Assembly: GCF_029051725.1 (NCBI RefSeq)
Contig: NZ_JAACFU010000004.1
Coordinates: forward strand, 434,001-498,000
Direction: 5' to 3'
DNA: 64,000 nucleotides
Source: Bradyrhizobium sp. CSS354
Lineage (GTDB): Bacteria > Pseudomonadota > Alphaproteobacteria > Rhizobiales > Xanthobacteraceae
This document shows positions 26,219 through 35,136 of the stretch, piece after piece. Below the pieces are notes generated by a model. The model did no database searches. It worked only from the letters and a program-made list of their open reading frames with translations, and was not told where the DNA came from. The position numbers were made by a program, and so were the translations under genes. Numbering within the stretch: position 1 is the first letter of the stretch; each line of letters opens with the position of its first letter.

Positions 26219-26424
26219 GGACGGCGATCAAGCGGCACCGGCCGATCGTGCGAATTGATCAGGGCGAATTGATGCAGCCTTTAGATCGATGCGCACATTA
26301 AGCATCTCCACAGGGCGATCCCCCACGACCTATGTCTGACAACAAGCCGCTAGATCGTATCACGGCCATGCGCTAGTGTTTTATACGACCGGTTAAAAAC
26401 ACCGGCCGTTTGAGGGAGAAAAAC

Positions 26425-27810
26425 GTGAAATCCAAGGTTATTGGCGCAGTATCACTGGCGGTCGCTGCGGCCGGGCTGTTCGCAGCCGCTGCACCCGCAT
26501 TTGCGCAGCAGAAGACGATTACGGTCTGGTGGGGCAAAGGCTTCTACCGCTCCGAAGACGACGCGCTGATCGAGACGATCAAGAAGTTCGAAGCCAAGAC
26601 TGGAATCAAGGTCGAATTGTCGCAGTACGCGATCCAGGACATGATTCCGAAGACGGTCGCCGCGCTCGATGCCGGCACCGTGCCCGATGTCGCCTATTCC
26701 GATTCCTATGACGTGCAGGCGCAGGGCAAGTGGGCCTATGAGGGCAAGCTCGAGGACCTCTCGGAAGTCATGGAGCCGATCAAGGGCCGGTTCGTGCAGA
26801 ACACGCTGGACGCCTCGATCCTTTATAACGACGTCACCAAGAAGAAGGCCTATTACGGCTTCCCGCTGAAGCAGCAGAGCATGCATGTCGAGATCTGGAA
26901 CGACATGCTGGAGAAGGCCGGCTTCAAGCTCGCCGACATCCCGACCGACTGGGAAGGCTACTGGACGTTCTGGTGCGACAAGGTGCAACCGGGAATCCGC
27001 AAAGCCACCGGCCAGCGCATCTACGGCGTCGGCCAGCCGATGGGCGTGGAATCCACCGATGCCTTCCAGTCGTTCTACACCTTCATGGACGCCTACCACG
27101 TCAAGCTGGTCGACGACGACGGCAAGCTCACCGTCGACGATCCGAAGGTCCGCGAGAACCTGATCAAGGCGCTGAAGGACTACACCGACACCTATATCAA
27201 AGGCTGCACGCCGCCGTCCTCCACGACCTGGAAGGATCCGGACAACAACGTCGCCTTCCACAACAAGACAATCGTGATGACCCACAACTTCACGATCTCG
27301 ATCGCGGCGAAATGGTTCGAGGATTCCCAGAACCAGGCACTCACGCAAGAGCAGCGCGACGCCGGCAAGAAGGCCTATGAACAGGACATCGTCACGGCGT
27401 CCTTCCCCAAGGCGCCGGACGGTTCGACCATCCGCTACCGCTCCGACGTCAAGACCGGGCTGGTCTTCACCGCGGCCAAGAACAAGGCTGAGGCCAAGCA
27501 GTTCATCAGCTTCCTGCTCCAGGAAGAGAACGTCCGGCCCTACATCGAGGGTGCGCTCGGCCGCTGGTTCCCGGTCACCAAGGCGAGCCAGGAAAGCCCG
27601 TTCTGGCAGGCCGACAAGCACCGCAAGGCGGTCTACGCCCAGTTCACCGGCGGCACCGCCGCGTTCGACTTCACCAAGAACTGGAAGTTCACGATTCTCA
27701 ACAACGAGAACGTGTGGGCCAAGGCGATGAACCGGGTGGTCAGCGAGAAGGTTCCAGTCGACAAGGCCGTCGACGAACTGATCGCCCGCATCAAGCAGGT
27801 CGCGGGTTAA
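26425..27810 (+). CDS. Sugar ABC transporter periplasmic binding protein (family 1)
   Basis: The 461-aa product (GTG start after GGGAG) has a Sec signal (about 1-28, AFA). It is a family-1 solute-binding protein: TITVWWGKGFYRSEDD, ALDAGTVPDVAYSDS, YYGFPLKQQSMHVEIWND and W-x-W-type aromatic residues typical of carbohydrate binding. It delivers an unknown sugar or polyol to the two permeases that follow. A 9-bp hairpin separates it from them, as is common where the binding protein must be made in excess. No ATPase is encoded in the cassette. Confidence 0.87.
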   Translation: MKSKVIGAVSLAVAAAGLFAAAAPAFAQQKTITVWWGKGFYRSEDDALIETIKKFEAKTGIKVELSQYAIQDMIPKTVAALDAGTVPDVAYSDSYDVQAQGKWAYEGKLEDLSEVMEPIKGRFVQNTLDASILYNDVTKKKAYYGFPLKQQSMHVEIWNDMLEKAGFKLADIPTDWEGYWTFWCDKVQPGIRKATGQRIYGVGQPMGVESTDAFQSFYTFMDAYHVKLVDDDGKLTVDDPKVRENLIKALKDYTDTYIKGCTPPSSTTWKDPDNNVAFHNKTIVMTHNFTISIAAKWFEDSQNQALTQEQRDAGKKAYEQDIVTASFPKAPDGSTIRYRSDVKTGLVFTAAKNKAEAKQFISFLLQEENVRPYIEGALGRWFPVTKASQESPFWQADKHRKAVYAQFTGGTAAFDFTKNWKFTILNNENVWAKAMNRVVSEKVPVDKAVDELIARIKQVAG

Positions 27811-27858
27811 GTCATCATCCCCTCGCCCCGCCCTGCGGGTGAAGGTATAAGAACAGTA

Positions 27859-27879
27859 CCGGCCGCGTTTCGCGGCCGG
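27859..27879 (+). other. Strong hairpin between binding-protein and permease genes
   Basis: CCGGCCGCG and its complement (27859-27867 and 27871-27879) enclose TTT. It lies in the 94-bp gap; it probably stabilises the upstream mRNA end or reduces read-through, raising the binding protein over permease. Confidence 0.6.
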
Positions 27880-27904
27880 CAACTCTTTGAAGAGTCCAAA
27901 AAGA

Positions 27905-28777
27905 ATGGCGATTACGCTCTCTGGTGATCAGTCGATCCCCGCACCGCCCTTGTCGTCGCGGCTGACCCCGGCGCAAATCTGGGGCATCGTGCTGCTCGCA
28001 CCCTATTTGCTCGTTTTCCTCGCCTTCGTCGTCTACCCCGTCTGTTACGGGTTATGGCTGGCGCGGGCTCCGTCGAATTATGTCGCGCTCTATCACGACC
28101 CGATCTTTGCGCGCGCCGCCGTCAACACGCTGATCTTCCTGGTCATCGGCATCAACATCAAGATGCTGATCGCGCTGTTCCTGTCCGGCTTCTTCGCGCA
28201 GCAGCGCACCTGGATCAAATGGCTCTCGGTGGTCTTTATCCTGCCCTGGGCAGTGCCATCGATCCCGACCATCCTGTCGGTGCGGTTCATGTTCAACCCC
28301 GAATGGGGCATGGTCAACCACTTCATCTTCTCCTTGACGGGCGATGACGGTCCGAACTGGCTGAACGACCCAACGGTGGCGCTGACCATGGCGATCGGCG
28401 TCCACATCTGGAAGTCGCTGCCGTTCTGGACGCTGATTCTGATGACCGGACGGCTTGCGATCGCGCACGACCTGTTCGAGGCCGCAGAGGTCGACGGCGC
28501 GAGCTGGTGGCAGAAATTCCGTTACATCACCTGGCCGTCGCTGCAGACGCTCTACATCACCTGCACGCTGCTCTCGATGATCTGGACGCTCGGCGACTTC
28601 AACAGCGTCTATCTGCTCACCGGCGGCGGCCCGGCCGACCTCACGCACGTGTTGTCGACGCTCGGCATCCGCTATCTCCGGCTCGACCAGCTCTCGCTCG
28701 CGATGGCCTCCATCGTCTGCGCGATACCGTTCGTCCTGCCGCTGATGTACTTCATGATGAAACGGTTGTCGCGATGA
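27905..28777 (+). CDS. Sugar ABC transporter permease (MalF-like)
   Basis: A 290-aa inner-membrane protein with about six spans and the permease EAA loop (D-L-F-E-A-A-E-V-D-G-A-S-W-W-Q-K-F-R-Y-I-T-W-P). LAPYLLVFLAFVVYPVCYGLW forms the first span, and LTGGGPADLTHVLST is a typical late MalF-type segment. ATG 27905 is chosen; a TTG six codons upstream is possible. Its stop overlaps the next permease start (ATGA). Together the two form the membrane channel for the unidentified sugar. Confidence 0.88.
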   Translation: MAITLSGDQSIPAPPLSSRLTPAQIWGIVLLAPYLLVFLAFVVYPVCYGLWLARAPSNYVALYHDPIFARAAVNTLIFLVIGINIKMLIALFLSGFFAQQRTWIKWLSVVFILPWAVPSIPTILSVRFMFNPEWGMVNHFIFSLTGDDGPNWLNDPTVALTMAIGVHIWKSLPFWTLILMTGRLAIAHDLFEAAEVDGASWWQKFRYITWPSLQTLYITCTLLSMIWTLGDFNSVYLLTGGGPADLTHVLSTLGIRYLRLDQLSLAMASIVCAIPFVLPLMYFMMKRLSR

Positions 28778-29625
28778 AGCTTCCCTCTCTCCGTGACGTC
28801 GCGACCGAGGCGCGGCTGCTCCTGATCGGCATTCCCGTCCTGCTCTGGACGATGATACCGATCTATCACATGTTCCTGTTCGCGATCTCGCCGAAGGAGG
28901 ACGCGTTCTCGGGCAAGCTGTGGCCGGATCATCCGACGCTGCACAACTTCGAAATCGTGTTCAAGCAGCAGCATTATTTCCTGCGCGACTTCTATGTGCA
29001 GTTCTGGAATTCGCTGGTGATCGCGGCGGCCGTCGGCGTGCTGACGCTGGTCATCGCGACCGCGGCGGCGTTCTCGATCTCGCGGCTGCGCGTGCCCGGC
29101 GGGCGCATCGTGATGAACCTCGCGCTGTTCACCTATTTCATCCCGGCGGCGTTCCTCGCGGTGCCGATGTATCGCACCATGGGCAATTACGGCCTGCTCA
29201 ACAATCATTGGTCTCTGATCCTGGCCATGGTGACGATCGCCAGCCCTTATGCGATCTGGGTGCTCAAGCAGGCATCCGACAAGCTGCCGGTCGAGCTCGA
29301 CGAGGCCGCCGTGATGGACGGCGCGACGACCCTCCAGATCTTCCGTCTGGTCTATTTGCCGCTGATGATGCCCTCGCTGGTCGCGATCGGCACCTATGCG
29401 GTGCTGCTGGCCTGGAACGAATACCTCTACGCGTTCCTGCTGCTCTCGAACGACCGCGAGATCACACTGCCCGTCGCGCTCGGCAACTTCCTCGCCGCCG
29501 ACGACTCGCCGTGGGAGCTGCTGATGACGACCGGCTTCATCTACGCGCTACCGCCGGCGGCGATCTACTACGCTTTCCGCCGCTACATGGTGGGCGGGCT
29601 CACGGCAGGTGCGGTGAAGTCCTGA
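28774..29625 (+). CDS. Sugar ABC transporter permease (MalG-like)
   Basis: The 283-aa product has six spans and the MalG-type pattern: N-S-L-V-I-A-A-A-V-G near the first core helix, an EAA loop (E-L-D-E-A-A-V-M-D-G-A-T), W-N-E-Y-L-Y-A-F-L-L-L near the C-terminal side and a terminal G-G-L-T-A-G-A-V-K. It is translationally coupled to the MalF-like gene. An ATPase must come from elsewhere; the nearest ATPase gene (32392-33561) is on the opposite strand in another operon. Confidence 0.88.
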   Translation: MKLPSLRDVATEARLLLIGIPVLLWTMIPIYHMFLFAISPKEDAFSGKLWPDHPTLHNFEIVFKQQHYFLRDFYVQFWNSLVIAAAVGVLTLVIATAAAFSISRLRVPGGRIVMNLALFTYFIPAAFLAVPMYRTMGNYGLLNNHWSLILAMVTIASPYAIWVLKQASDKLPVELDEAAVMDGATTLQIFRLVYLPLMMPSLVAIGTYAVLLAWNEYLYAFLLLSNDREITLPVALGNFLAADDSPWELLMTTGFIYALPPAAIYYAFRRYMVGGLTAGAVKS

Positions 29626-29738
29626 CGCAACAGGACGGATCGGGTCGCCACAAGCAAGGCGCTTGAGCAGCCCAGCGGACAATTGCAAGTTGTTCGCGTC
29701 TGCTCTAACTTGCGTCCCGCAAAGCCGGCGGGGCGCTC

Positions 29739-30731
29739 ATGCGCAGCAACGATGCACTCCATCTTGGCCTGATGCTCGGGGCGCTCGCGGCGTCCTATCT
29801 GGTGCCGTTCGAGCTGTTGCTGCTGGCCTATGTTGTGCTCGGCCCGGCGCATTATTTCACCGAGATCTCATGGCTGCACGATCGCAGCTACTATCTGCCT
29901 CACCGCGGGATTGCCGCTGTCCTGGCGGTTGTCGCCGTGGTCGCGGCCCTGATCGACAATGCGTCATGGTTCGGCTTTGCGATGTGGGGCGCGCTGATCG
30001 TCTGCGCCATGCTGGCGGCGACCACCTCGGCGATCGAGAGCATGCTGCTGTTCATGGCGGCAATCGCGCTGTCCGCCATCATGTATTCGAGCGGGTCGTC
30101 ACTCGCGGTCATCGGCATCCTGATTCCGACCCTGATCCACGTCTGCCTGTTCACGCTGATTTTCATGGTGCTCGGTGCCTACCGATCCGGCAGCCGCGTG
30201 CAGGCCGCGCTGGTGGCTGTCTACCTCGTCGCGATCGCCACGATCCTGCTGCTGCCGCCGACGGCCGAAATCCGGATCACGAGCTTTGCCCGCGTCGGAC
30301 AGGATTATTTCGGCAATGTCGGCCCGGCGCTCGGCCGGCTGTTCGGCATGCCAGGACTCGTCCTCGACGTCAGGCTGACCAGCCTGCTCGCCTTCATCTA
30401 CACCTATCACTATCTCAACTGGTTCATCAAAGCCGACGTGATCCGCTGGACCGCTGTGCCAAAGGAGCGGCTGGTGGCGATGGCCGGCGCCAGCGCCGTC
30501 TCGACCGCGCTGTACTTCTACGATTACGCCTTCGGCTTCACCTTCCTGCTGGCGCTGAGCCTGATCCACATCCTGCTCGAATTTCCGCTCGACAGCCTTG
30601 CGCTGCGGCAGCTTGGAGCTGCGGCTCAGGACGCGTCTCGCGCATGGTTCACCGGACGAACGGCTACAGCGGCGCCGCGCTCTCGCCCTGCGAGCTCGAC
30701 AATTTCGAGGCGAGCGAGGCGATCACGATGA
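29739..30731 (+). CDS. Unidentified polytopic membrane protein
   Basis: The 330-aa product has about nine predicted membrane spans and several conserved-looking histidine or aromatic motifs in loops (LGPAHYFTEISWLHDR, YTYHYLNWFIK, SLIHILLEFPLD), which suggests a metal- or redox-dependent membrane enzyme. I do not recognise the family. It follows the sugar permeases after 113 bp. The last 22 codons (from 30664) are antisense to the end of the potI-like gene and are Arg/Ser-rich, so the functional protein may effectively end near residue 308. Confidence 0.65.
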   Translation: MRSNDALHLGLMLGALAASYLVPFELLLLAYVVLGPAHYFTEISWLHDRSYYLPHRGIAAVLAVVAVVAALIDNASWFGFAMWGALIVCAMLAATTSAIESMLLFMAAIALSAIMYSSGSSLAVIGILIPTLIHVCLFTLIFMVLGAYRSGSRVQAALVAVYLVAIATILLLPPTAEIRITSFARVGQDYFGNVGPALGRLFGMPGLVLDVRLTSLLAFIYTYHYLNWFIKADVIRWTAVPKERLVAMAGASAVSTALYFYDYAFGFTFLLALSLIHILLEFPLDSLALRQLGAAAQDASRAWFTGRTATAAPRSRPASSTISRRARRSR

Positions 30732-31476
30732 CGACCGCGATCAAGGCGATCACCAGCGTGCAGATCGCGTTGATCTCGGGCTTCACTCCCAGCCGCACCT
30801 CCGAATAGATCCGGATCGGCAGCGTCGCCGAGCCCGGGCCGGTGGTGAAGCTCGCGATCACGAGATCGTCCAGCGACAGCGTAAAGGCGAGCATCCAGCC
30901 CGCGACGATCGCGGGCGCGATCAGCGGCAGCGTGACGGCGACGAACGCTCGCATGGGATCGCAGCCTAGATCCATCGCGGCCTCTTCCAATGAACGGTCG
31001 AGCGAACCGAGGCGGGACTGCACGACGACGGCGACGAAGCACATCGTCAGCGTGGTGTGGGCGATCGTCACCGTCCAGAAGCCCCGCTCGGCATTAAGGG
31101 CCACGAACAGCAGCAGCAGCGACAATCCGGTAATCACCTCCGGCATGACCAGCGGCGCGTAGAGCATGCCGGAGAACAGGGTGCGGCCGCGGAACCGCTC
31201 GCCGCGCGACAGCGCCACGGCGGCGAGCGTGCCGATCAGGGTCGCAATTGTCGCCGACGAGACCGCGACACGCAGGCTCATCCAGGCCGCCTCGATCATG
31301 GCGCGGTCATTGAAGAACTCGTGATACCAGCGCAGCGACCAGCCGCCCCACACCGTCACCAGCCGCGAGGCGTTGAAGGAATAGATGACGAGGATCAAGA
31401 TCGGCAGATAGAGGAAGGCCAGACCCAGCGCGAGCGAGGCGACGTTGAAGCGGGACAGGCGGGAGACCTTGCGCAT
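30664..31476 (-). CDS. potI: Polyamine-type ABC transporter permease (PotI/PotC-like)
   Basis: A 270-aa six-span permease: FLYLPILILVIYSFNAS at the first helix, GTLAAVALSR, an EAA loop (E-E-A-A-M-D-L-G-C-D) and TLSLDDLVIASFTTGP, all typical of PotC/PotI. ATG 31476 follows a GGTGAGA stretch and lies 4 bp after potH; an earlier in-frame ATG at 31521 would overlap potH. It is the last gene of a minus-strand run beginning with glpD. No periplasmic binding protein (PotF) is present. Confidence 0.86.
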   Translation of the reverse strand: MRKVSRLSRFNVASLALGLAFLYLPILILVIYSFNASRLVTVWGGWSLRWYHEFFNDRAMIEAAWMSLRVAVSSATIATLIGTLAAVALSRGERFRGRTLFSGMLYAPLVMPEVITGLSLLLLFVALNAERGFWTVTIAHTTLTMCFVAVVVQSRLGSLDRSLEEAAMDLGCDPMRAFVAVTLPLIAPAIVAGWMLAFTLSLDDLVIASFTTGPGSATLPIRIYSEVRLGVKPEINAICTLVIALIAVVIVIASLASKLSSSQGESAAPL

Positions 31477-31480
31477 CGTC

Positions 31481-32395
31481 TCACCGACCCTGTTCCAGCT
31501 GACGCTTTTGCAGCCGTTCATACAGCAGTAGCGGCACCAGCAGCACCACCAACAGCACGATGGCCGCGGCCGAGGCGACCGGCCAGTCCTTGTTAGTAAA
31601 GAATTCGAGCCACAGCGTCTGGCCGATCATCAGGGAATTGGAGCCGGCCAGGAGATCCGGAATGACGAACTCGCCGACGATGGGGATGAAGCACAGCAAC
31701 ACGCCGGCGCCGACGCCGGGCAGCGACAGCGGGAAGGTAACGAGCCAGAACACCTGCCAGCGCGGCGCGCCGAGATCGGAGGCCGCCTCCTCCAGCACCG
31801 GCTCCATTTTCGCGAGCGTAGCGTAGAGCGGCAGGATCATGAACGGCAGATAGGAATAAACGATGCCGATATACATCGCGCTGTCGGTCGAGAGCCACAC
31901 CACCGGCTGGCTGACCAGATGCAGCGCCAGCAGGATCTGGTTGAGCAGGCCGTCGTGCTGGAGGATGTTGATCCAGGCATAGATGCGGATCAGGAACGAG
32001 GTCCAGAACGGCACGATCACCAGCACCATCGCCACGGCCTGCCAGCGCGCCGGCAGCCGCGCCATGCCGTAGGCGATGGGATAACCGATCAGGAGCAACA
32101 GCGCGGTCGCGGTGACGGCGACGATGAGGCTGCGCACATAGGCGAACACGTAGATGTCGTCGGAGGCGAGCAGCTTGAAATTGTCGATCGACAGCGCGGC
32201 AAAGGCGGCCTTCAGCGCCCCCCATCCCGCCATCAGGTCGAACACCGGCTCGTAAGGCGGCTGCGCGATCGCCGTCTGCGACAGGCTGATCTTCAGCACG
32301 AAGCCGAACGGCACCAGGAAGAACAGCACCATCCAGACATAGGGCGCGATCGCGGCAAGGCGAGCCGGTCGCGCAAAAATGCGGCGCGCGCTCAT
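31481..32395 (-). CDS. potH: Polyamine-type ABC transporter permease (PotH/PotB-like)
   Basis: The 304-aa product has six spans with the PotB/PotH pattern: P-Y-V-W-M-V-L-F-F-L-V-P-F near the start, R-S-L-I-V-A-V-T-A-T, VIVPFWTSFLIRIYAWI, an EAA loop (E-E-A-A-S-D-L-G-A-P) and G-E-F-V-I-P-D-L-L-A-G. It overlaps the ATPase gene by ATGA. With PotI it forms the channel of an importer whose substrate, likely a polyamine or related cation, cannot be fixed without its binding protein. Confidence 0.88.
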   Translation of the reverse strand: MSARRIFARPARLAAIAPYVWMVLFFLVPFGFVLKISLSQTAIAQPPYEPVFDLMAGWGALKAAFAALSIDNFKLLASDDIYVFAYVRSLIVAVTATALLLLIGYPIAYGMARLPARWQAVAMVLVIVPFWTSFLIRIYAWINILQHDGLLNQILLALHLVSQPVVWLSTDSAMYIGIVYSYLPFMILPLYATLAKMEPVLEEAASDLGAPRWQVFWLVTFPLSLPGVGAGVLLCFIPIVGEFVIPDLLAGSNSLMIGQTLWLEFFTNKDWPVASAAAIVLLVVLLVPLLLYERLQKRQLEQGR

Positions 32396-33561
32396 GACGG
32401 CAGCACCACGCAGTCGTCGGGCGTGAACCAGGCGACGACAGGCTGGTTCAGGCTGTAGGCATCGACGTCGAGGCGCGCGCTGTTGGCGACCGAAGCCTGC
32501 AGCATCCCGCCGGCGTCGAGCTTCACCTTGTAAGTGGTGGTGCCGCCGAGATAACAGATGTCGGCGATCACGCCGTCCAGCTGGTTGATCGCCGTTCCAT
32601 GACCGGCTTCCCTCACCGGACCACGGCGCGACAGCTTGACCTTCTCGGGGCGGATCGCAACCGATAATCTGACCTCACCGAACGGCTCGCGCGGCTCCGC
32701 CACCACTAGCGGTCCCGCATCGCGCGTGCCGATGACCAGACGATGACCGTCGCGCAATTTGGACTCGGCGTCGAACAGGTTGACGTCGCCGACAAACTCC
32801 GCGATCCAGCGCGAGCGTGGCGCCTCGTAGAGTCCGCGGGGGCTCGCGACCTGCGCGAGCTTGCCGTCCCTCATCACGCCGATCCGGCTCGCCATCGTCA
32901 TCGCCTCTTCCTGGTCGTGGGTGACGATGATGAAGGTCATGCCGAGCCGGCGCTGCAGCTCCATCAGCTCGCCTTGGGTGCTTTCGCGCAACTTCTTGTC
33001 CAGCGCTGCAAGCGGCTCATCGAGCAGAAGGAGCTGCGGGCGTCGCGCCAGTGCGCGCGCCAACGCCACGCGCTGGCGCTGACCGCCGGAGAGCTGGTCG
33101 GGCTTGCGCTTCTCGAGCCCGTCGAGCTTCACCAGCGCGACCATCTCCGCCACACGCGTGGCGATGTCGGCGCGTGCCATGCCGGCGCGCTTCAGGCCGA
33201 AGGCGATGTTGTCGCGCACCGACAGGTGCGGAAACAGCGCGTAGTTCTGGAACATCATGTTGATCGGCCGCTCATGCGGCAGCGCCTGCGCGATGTCCTT
33301 GCCGCCGAGCAGGATGCGCCCTTGATCCGGCGCCTCGAAACCGGCGAGCATGCGCAGCAGCGTGGTCTTGCCGCAGCCGCTCGGCCCGAGCAGTGCAAAG
33401 AACTCGCCGGCCTTGATGTCGAGCGACACGCCATCCACGGCACGGAACGTCCCGAACGTCTTGGCGACGCCGTCGATACGCAGCAGCGGCTCGCCGGCCG
33501 CGAACTGCCTCTCTCCGACCGCCTCCGCAATGGCGTCTGTTCCGGGCAACTCGTCAGTCAT
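32392..33561 (-). CDS. potG: Polyamine-type ABC transporter ATP-binding protein (PotG/PotA-like)
   Basis: A 389-aa ATPase: Walker A GPSGCGKT, Q-loop F-Q-N-Y-A-L-F-P-H, signature LSGGQRQR, Walker B LLLLDEPLAALD, switch THDQEEA, then a C-terminal TOBE-like regulatory domain (S-V-A-I-R-P-E-K-V...G-G-T-T-T-Y-K-V). ATG 33561 follows AGGG; an in-frame TTG four codons upstream is less likely. This TOBE-containing subclass (PotA/MalK-like) can in principle also serve sugar permeases such as those at 27.9-29.6 kb. Confidence 0.88.
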   Translation of the reverse strand: MTDELPGTDAIAEAVGERQFAAGEPLLRIDGVAKTFGTFRAVDGVSLDIKAGEFFALLGPSGCGKTTLLRMLAGFEAPDQGRILLGGKDIAQALPHERPINMMFQNYALFPHLSVRDNIAFGLKRAGMARADIATRVAEMVALVKLDGLEKRKPDQLSGGQRQRVALARALARRPQLLLLDEPLAALDKKLRESTQGELMELQRRLGMTFIIVTHDQEEAMTMASRIGVMRDGKLAQVASPRGLYEAPRSRWIAEFVGDVNLFDAESKLRDGHRLVIGTRDAGPLVVAEPREPFGEVRLSVAIRPEKVKLSRRGPVREAGHGTAINQLDGVIADICYLGGTTTYKVKLDAGGMLQASVANSARLDVDAYSLNQPVVAWFTPDDCVVLPS

Positions 33562-33636
33562 GGTCCCTGCCAACCCCGATCCCGCCGCACGCTAGCGGCC
33601 GATCGTTCCTCACTCAACCGGTTAGAGGCGGTTCGT

Positions 33637-35097
33637 TCACATCGGATTCGCCATGAACGCAGCCAGCACATCGCATTCCTCCGCCGACATCGTCAGGCCG
33701 AGCTTGGAGCGGCGCCACAGGATGTCCTCGGGAAAACGCGCCCATTCGTGGGTCATGAGATAGCGCACCTCCGCGCCGGTCAGTTCGGGGCCGAAGGCCG
33801 GCCCAAGTTCTTCGCGGGTCTTCGCTTCGCCCAGCAGGGCCGGCAAGCGCGAGCCATAGGCCGCGACGAAGCGTTGGGCCTGCGTTTCCGAGAGAAAGCG
33901 CCAGCGATCACGCGCAAGATCGACCTCGGTGTCGAAACGATCCCAGGCAAAATCTCCGCCCGGCAGCGCCGCGCCAGCCGTCCAGGGCGGCGACATCGGA
34001 TAGAACGGCGTCAACTTCGCCACCGCGCGCTCCGCCCGCAGGCGCGAGGTGGTGACGTCACCGCCGAACATCGTGATCAGCGGCGCCTTGCGCCGCCGCG
34101 CGTGGACCAACGTCGTGCCGTCACGCCCGCGCGCGGACGCCAGCGTCAGGTTGACGCCGGAGACCGCGCGCACCACGTCGGTCGGCGCGACGCGCTCGCG
34201 GAAATAGCGACTGGCCGCTTCGCAGAGATAGTTGACGTCCGCTCCCGGCATCGCGACGATCGCGGGATCGCCGGTGAAATCGTGCGTGACTGTGCCGATC
34301 AGCGTGAAATCGCGCTCGACAGGGCTCGCGAAAATCAACCGGCCATCGCTGTTCTGGAAGACGTAGACGTTATCGGAATCAAAGAGCCGCGGGACGATGA
34401 TCTGGCTCATCTGCATCGCCGCCATGGCGGGTTGCGGCTGCCGCAGCACGGTCTCGGCGACCATCGACGTCCAGCCGCCGGTGGCGTTGGCCAGTGCCCG
34501 GGCCGTGATCGTGCGGCGATGGCCGCGGTCGACCGCCGCGAGCCGCCATGTGTCGGTCCGATCGGCACGCACACAGCGCGCTCCAGTCCGAATCACGGCG
34601 CCGCGCTCGGCCGCATCAAGTGCCGTGAGCACCACCAGTCGGGAATCGTCGACGACGCAGTCCGAATATTCGAAGGCGGTGCCGAACGGTCGTTTCAGCG
34701 CGTTGCCGACCGGATGATGCGTGATGTCGAGGGTCGCCGTTGCAGGCAGGCCGCTCCGGCTGGTGAGGCTGTCGTAGAGGAATAGGCCAACGCGCAGCAG
34801 CCATGGTGGGCGCTCGTCGGAATGCGCCGGGATCACGAAGCGCATCGGCCGAACCAGATGCGGTGCGATCCGGAGCCAGGTCCGGCGTTCGGCGAGCGCC
34901 CGGCGCACCCGTCCGAAGCCGCGCCGTTCCAGGACCGAGAGATCGCCGTGGATCAGCCGCGGTGTTGCCGAGGACGCCGCGCCGCCCAGATCGCCCTGCT
35001 CCAACAGGATGACCCGCAGGCCGCGGCCGGCGGCATCGCGCGCGAGGCTGACACCGTTCAGGCCGCCGCCGATGATCGCAAGGTCGTAATCCGCCAT
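33637..35097 (-). CDS. glpD: FAD-dependent glycerol-3-phosphate dehydrogenase (GlpD-like)
   Basis: The 486-aa product has an N-terminal FAD Rossmann motif (A-I-I-G-G-G-L-N-G-V-S-L-A-R-D-A-A-G-R-G) and V-I-L-L-E-Q-G-D-L. A modified GlpD substrate loop follows (SSATPRLIHGD where typical GlpD has SSKLIHGGLRY), then V-S-G-V-N-L-T-L-A and a C-terminal G-A-E-V-R-Y-L-M-T-H-E-W-A-R-F-P-E-D-I-L-W-R-R-S-K-L-G. It oxidises glycerol 3-phosphate at the membrane. It is followed after 75 bp by the ABC ATPase gene, which suggests one transcript, an unusual pairing for polyamine-type transporters. Confidence 0.86.
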   Translation of the reverse strand: MADYDLAIIGGGLNGVSLARDAAGRGLRVILLEQGDLGGAASSATPRLIHGDLSVLERRGFGRVRRALAERRTWLRIAPHLVRPMRFVIPAHSDERPPWLLRVGLFLYDSLTSRSGLPATATLDITHHPVGNALKRPFGTAFEYSDCVVDDSRLVVLTALDAAERGAVIRTGARCVRADRTDTWRLAAVDRGHRRTITARALANATGGWTSMVAETVLRQPQPAMAAMQMSQIIVPRLFDSDNVYVFQNSDGRLIFASPVERDFTLIGTVTHDFTGDPAIVAMPGADVNYLCEAASRYFRERVAPTDVVRAVSGVNLTLASARGRDGTTLVHARRRKAPLITMFGGDVTTSRLRAERAVAKLTPFYPMSPPWTAGAALPGGDFAWDRFDTEVDLARDRWRFLSETQAQRFVAAYGSRLPALLGEAKTREELGPAFGPELTGAEVRYLMTHEWARFPEDILWRRSKLGLTMSAEECDVLAAFMANPM

Positions 35098-35136
35098 GAA
35101 GCCGTCGAATGGGAGCGAAAGAAGCGCCCATCCTCA

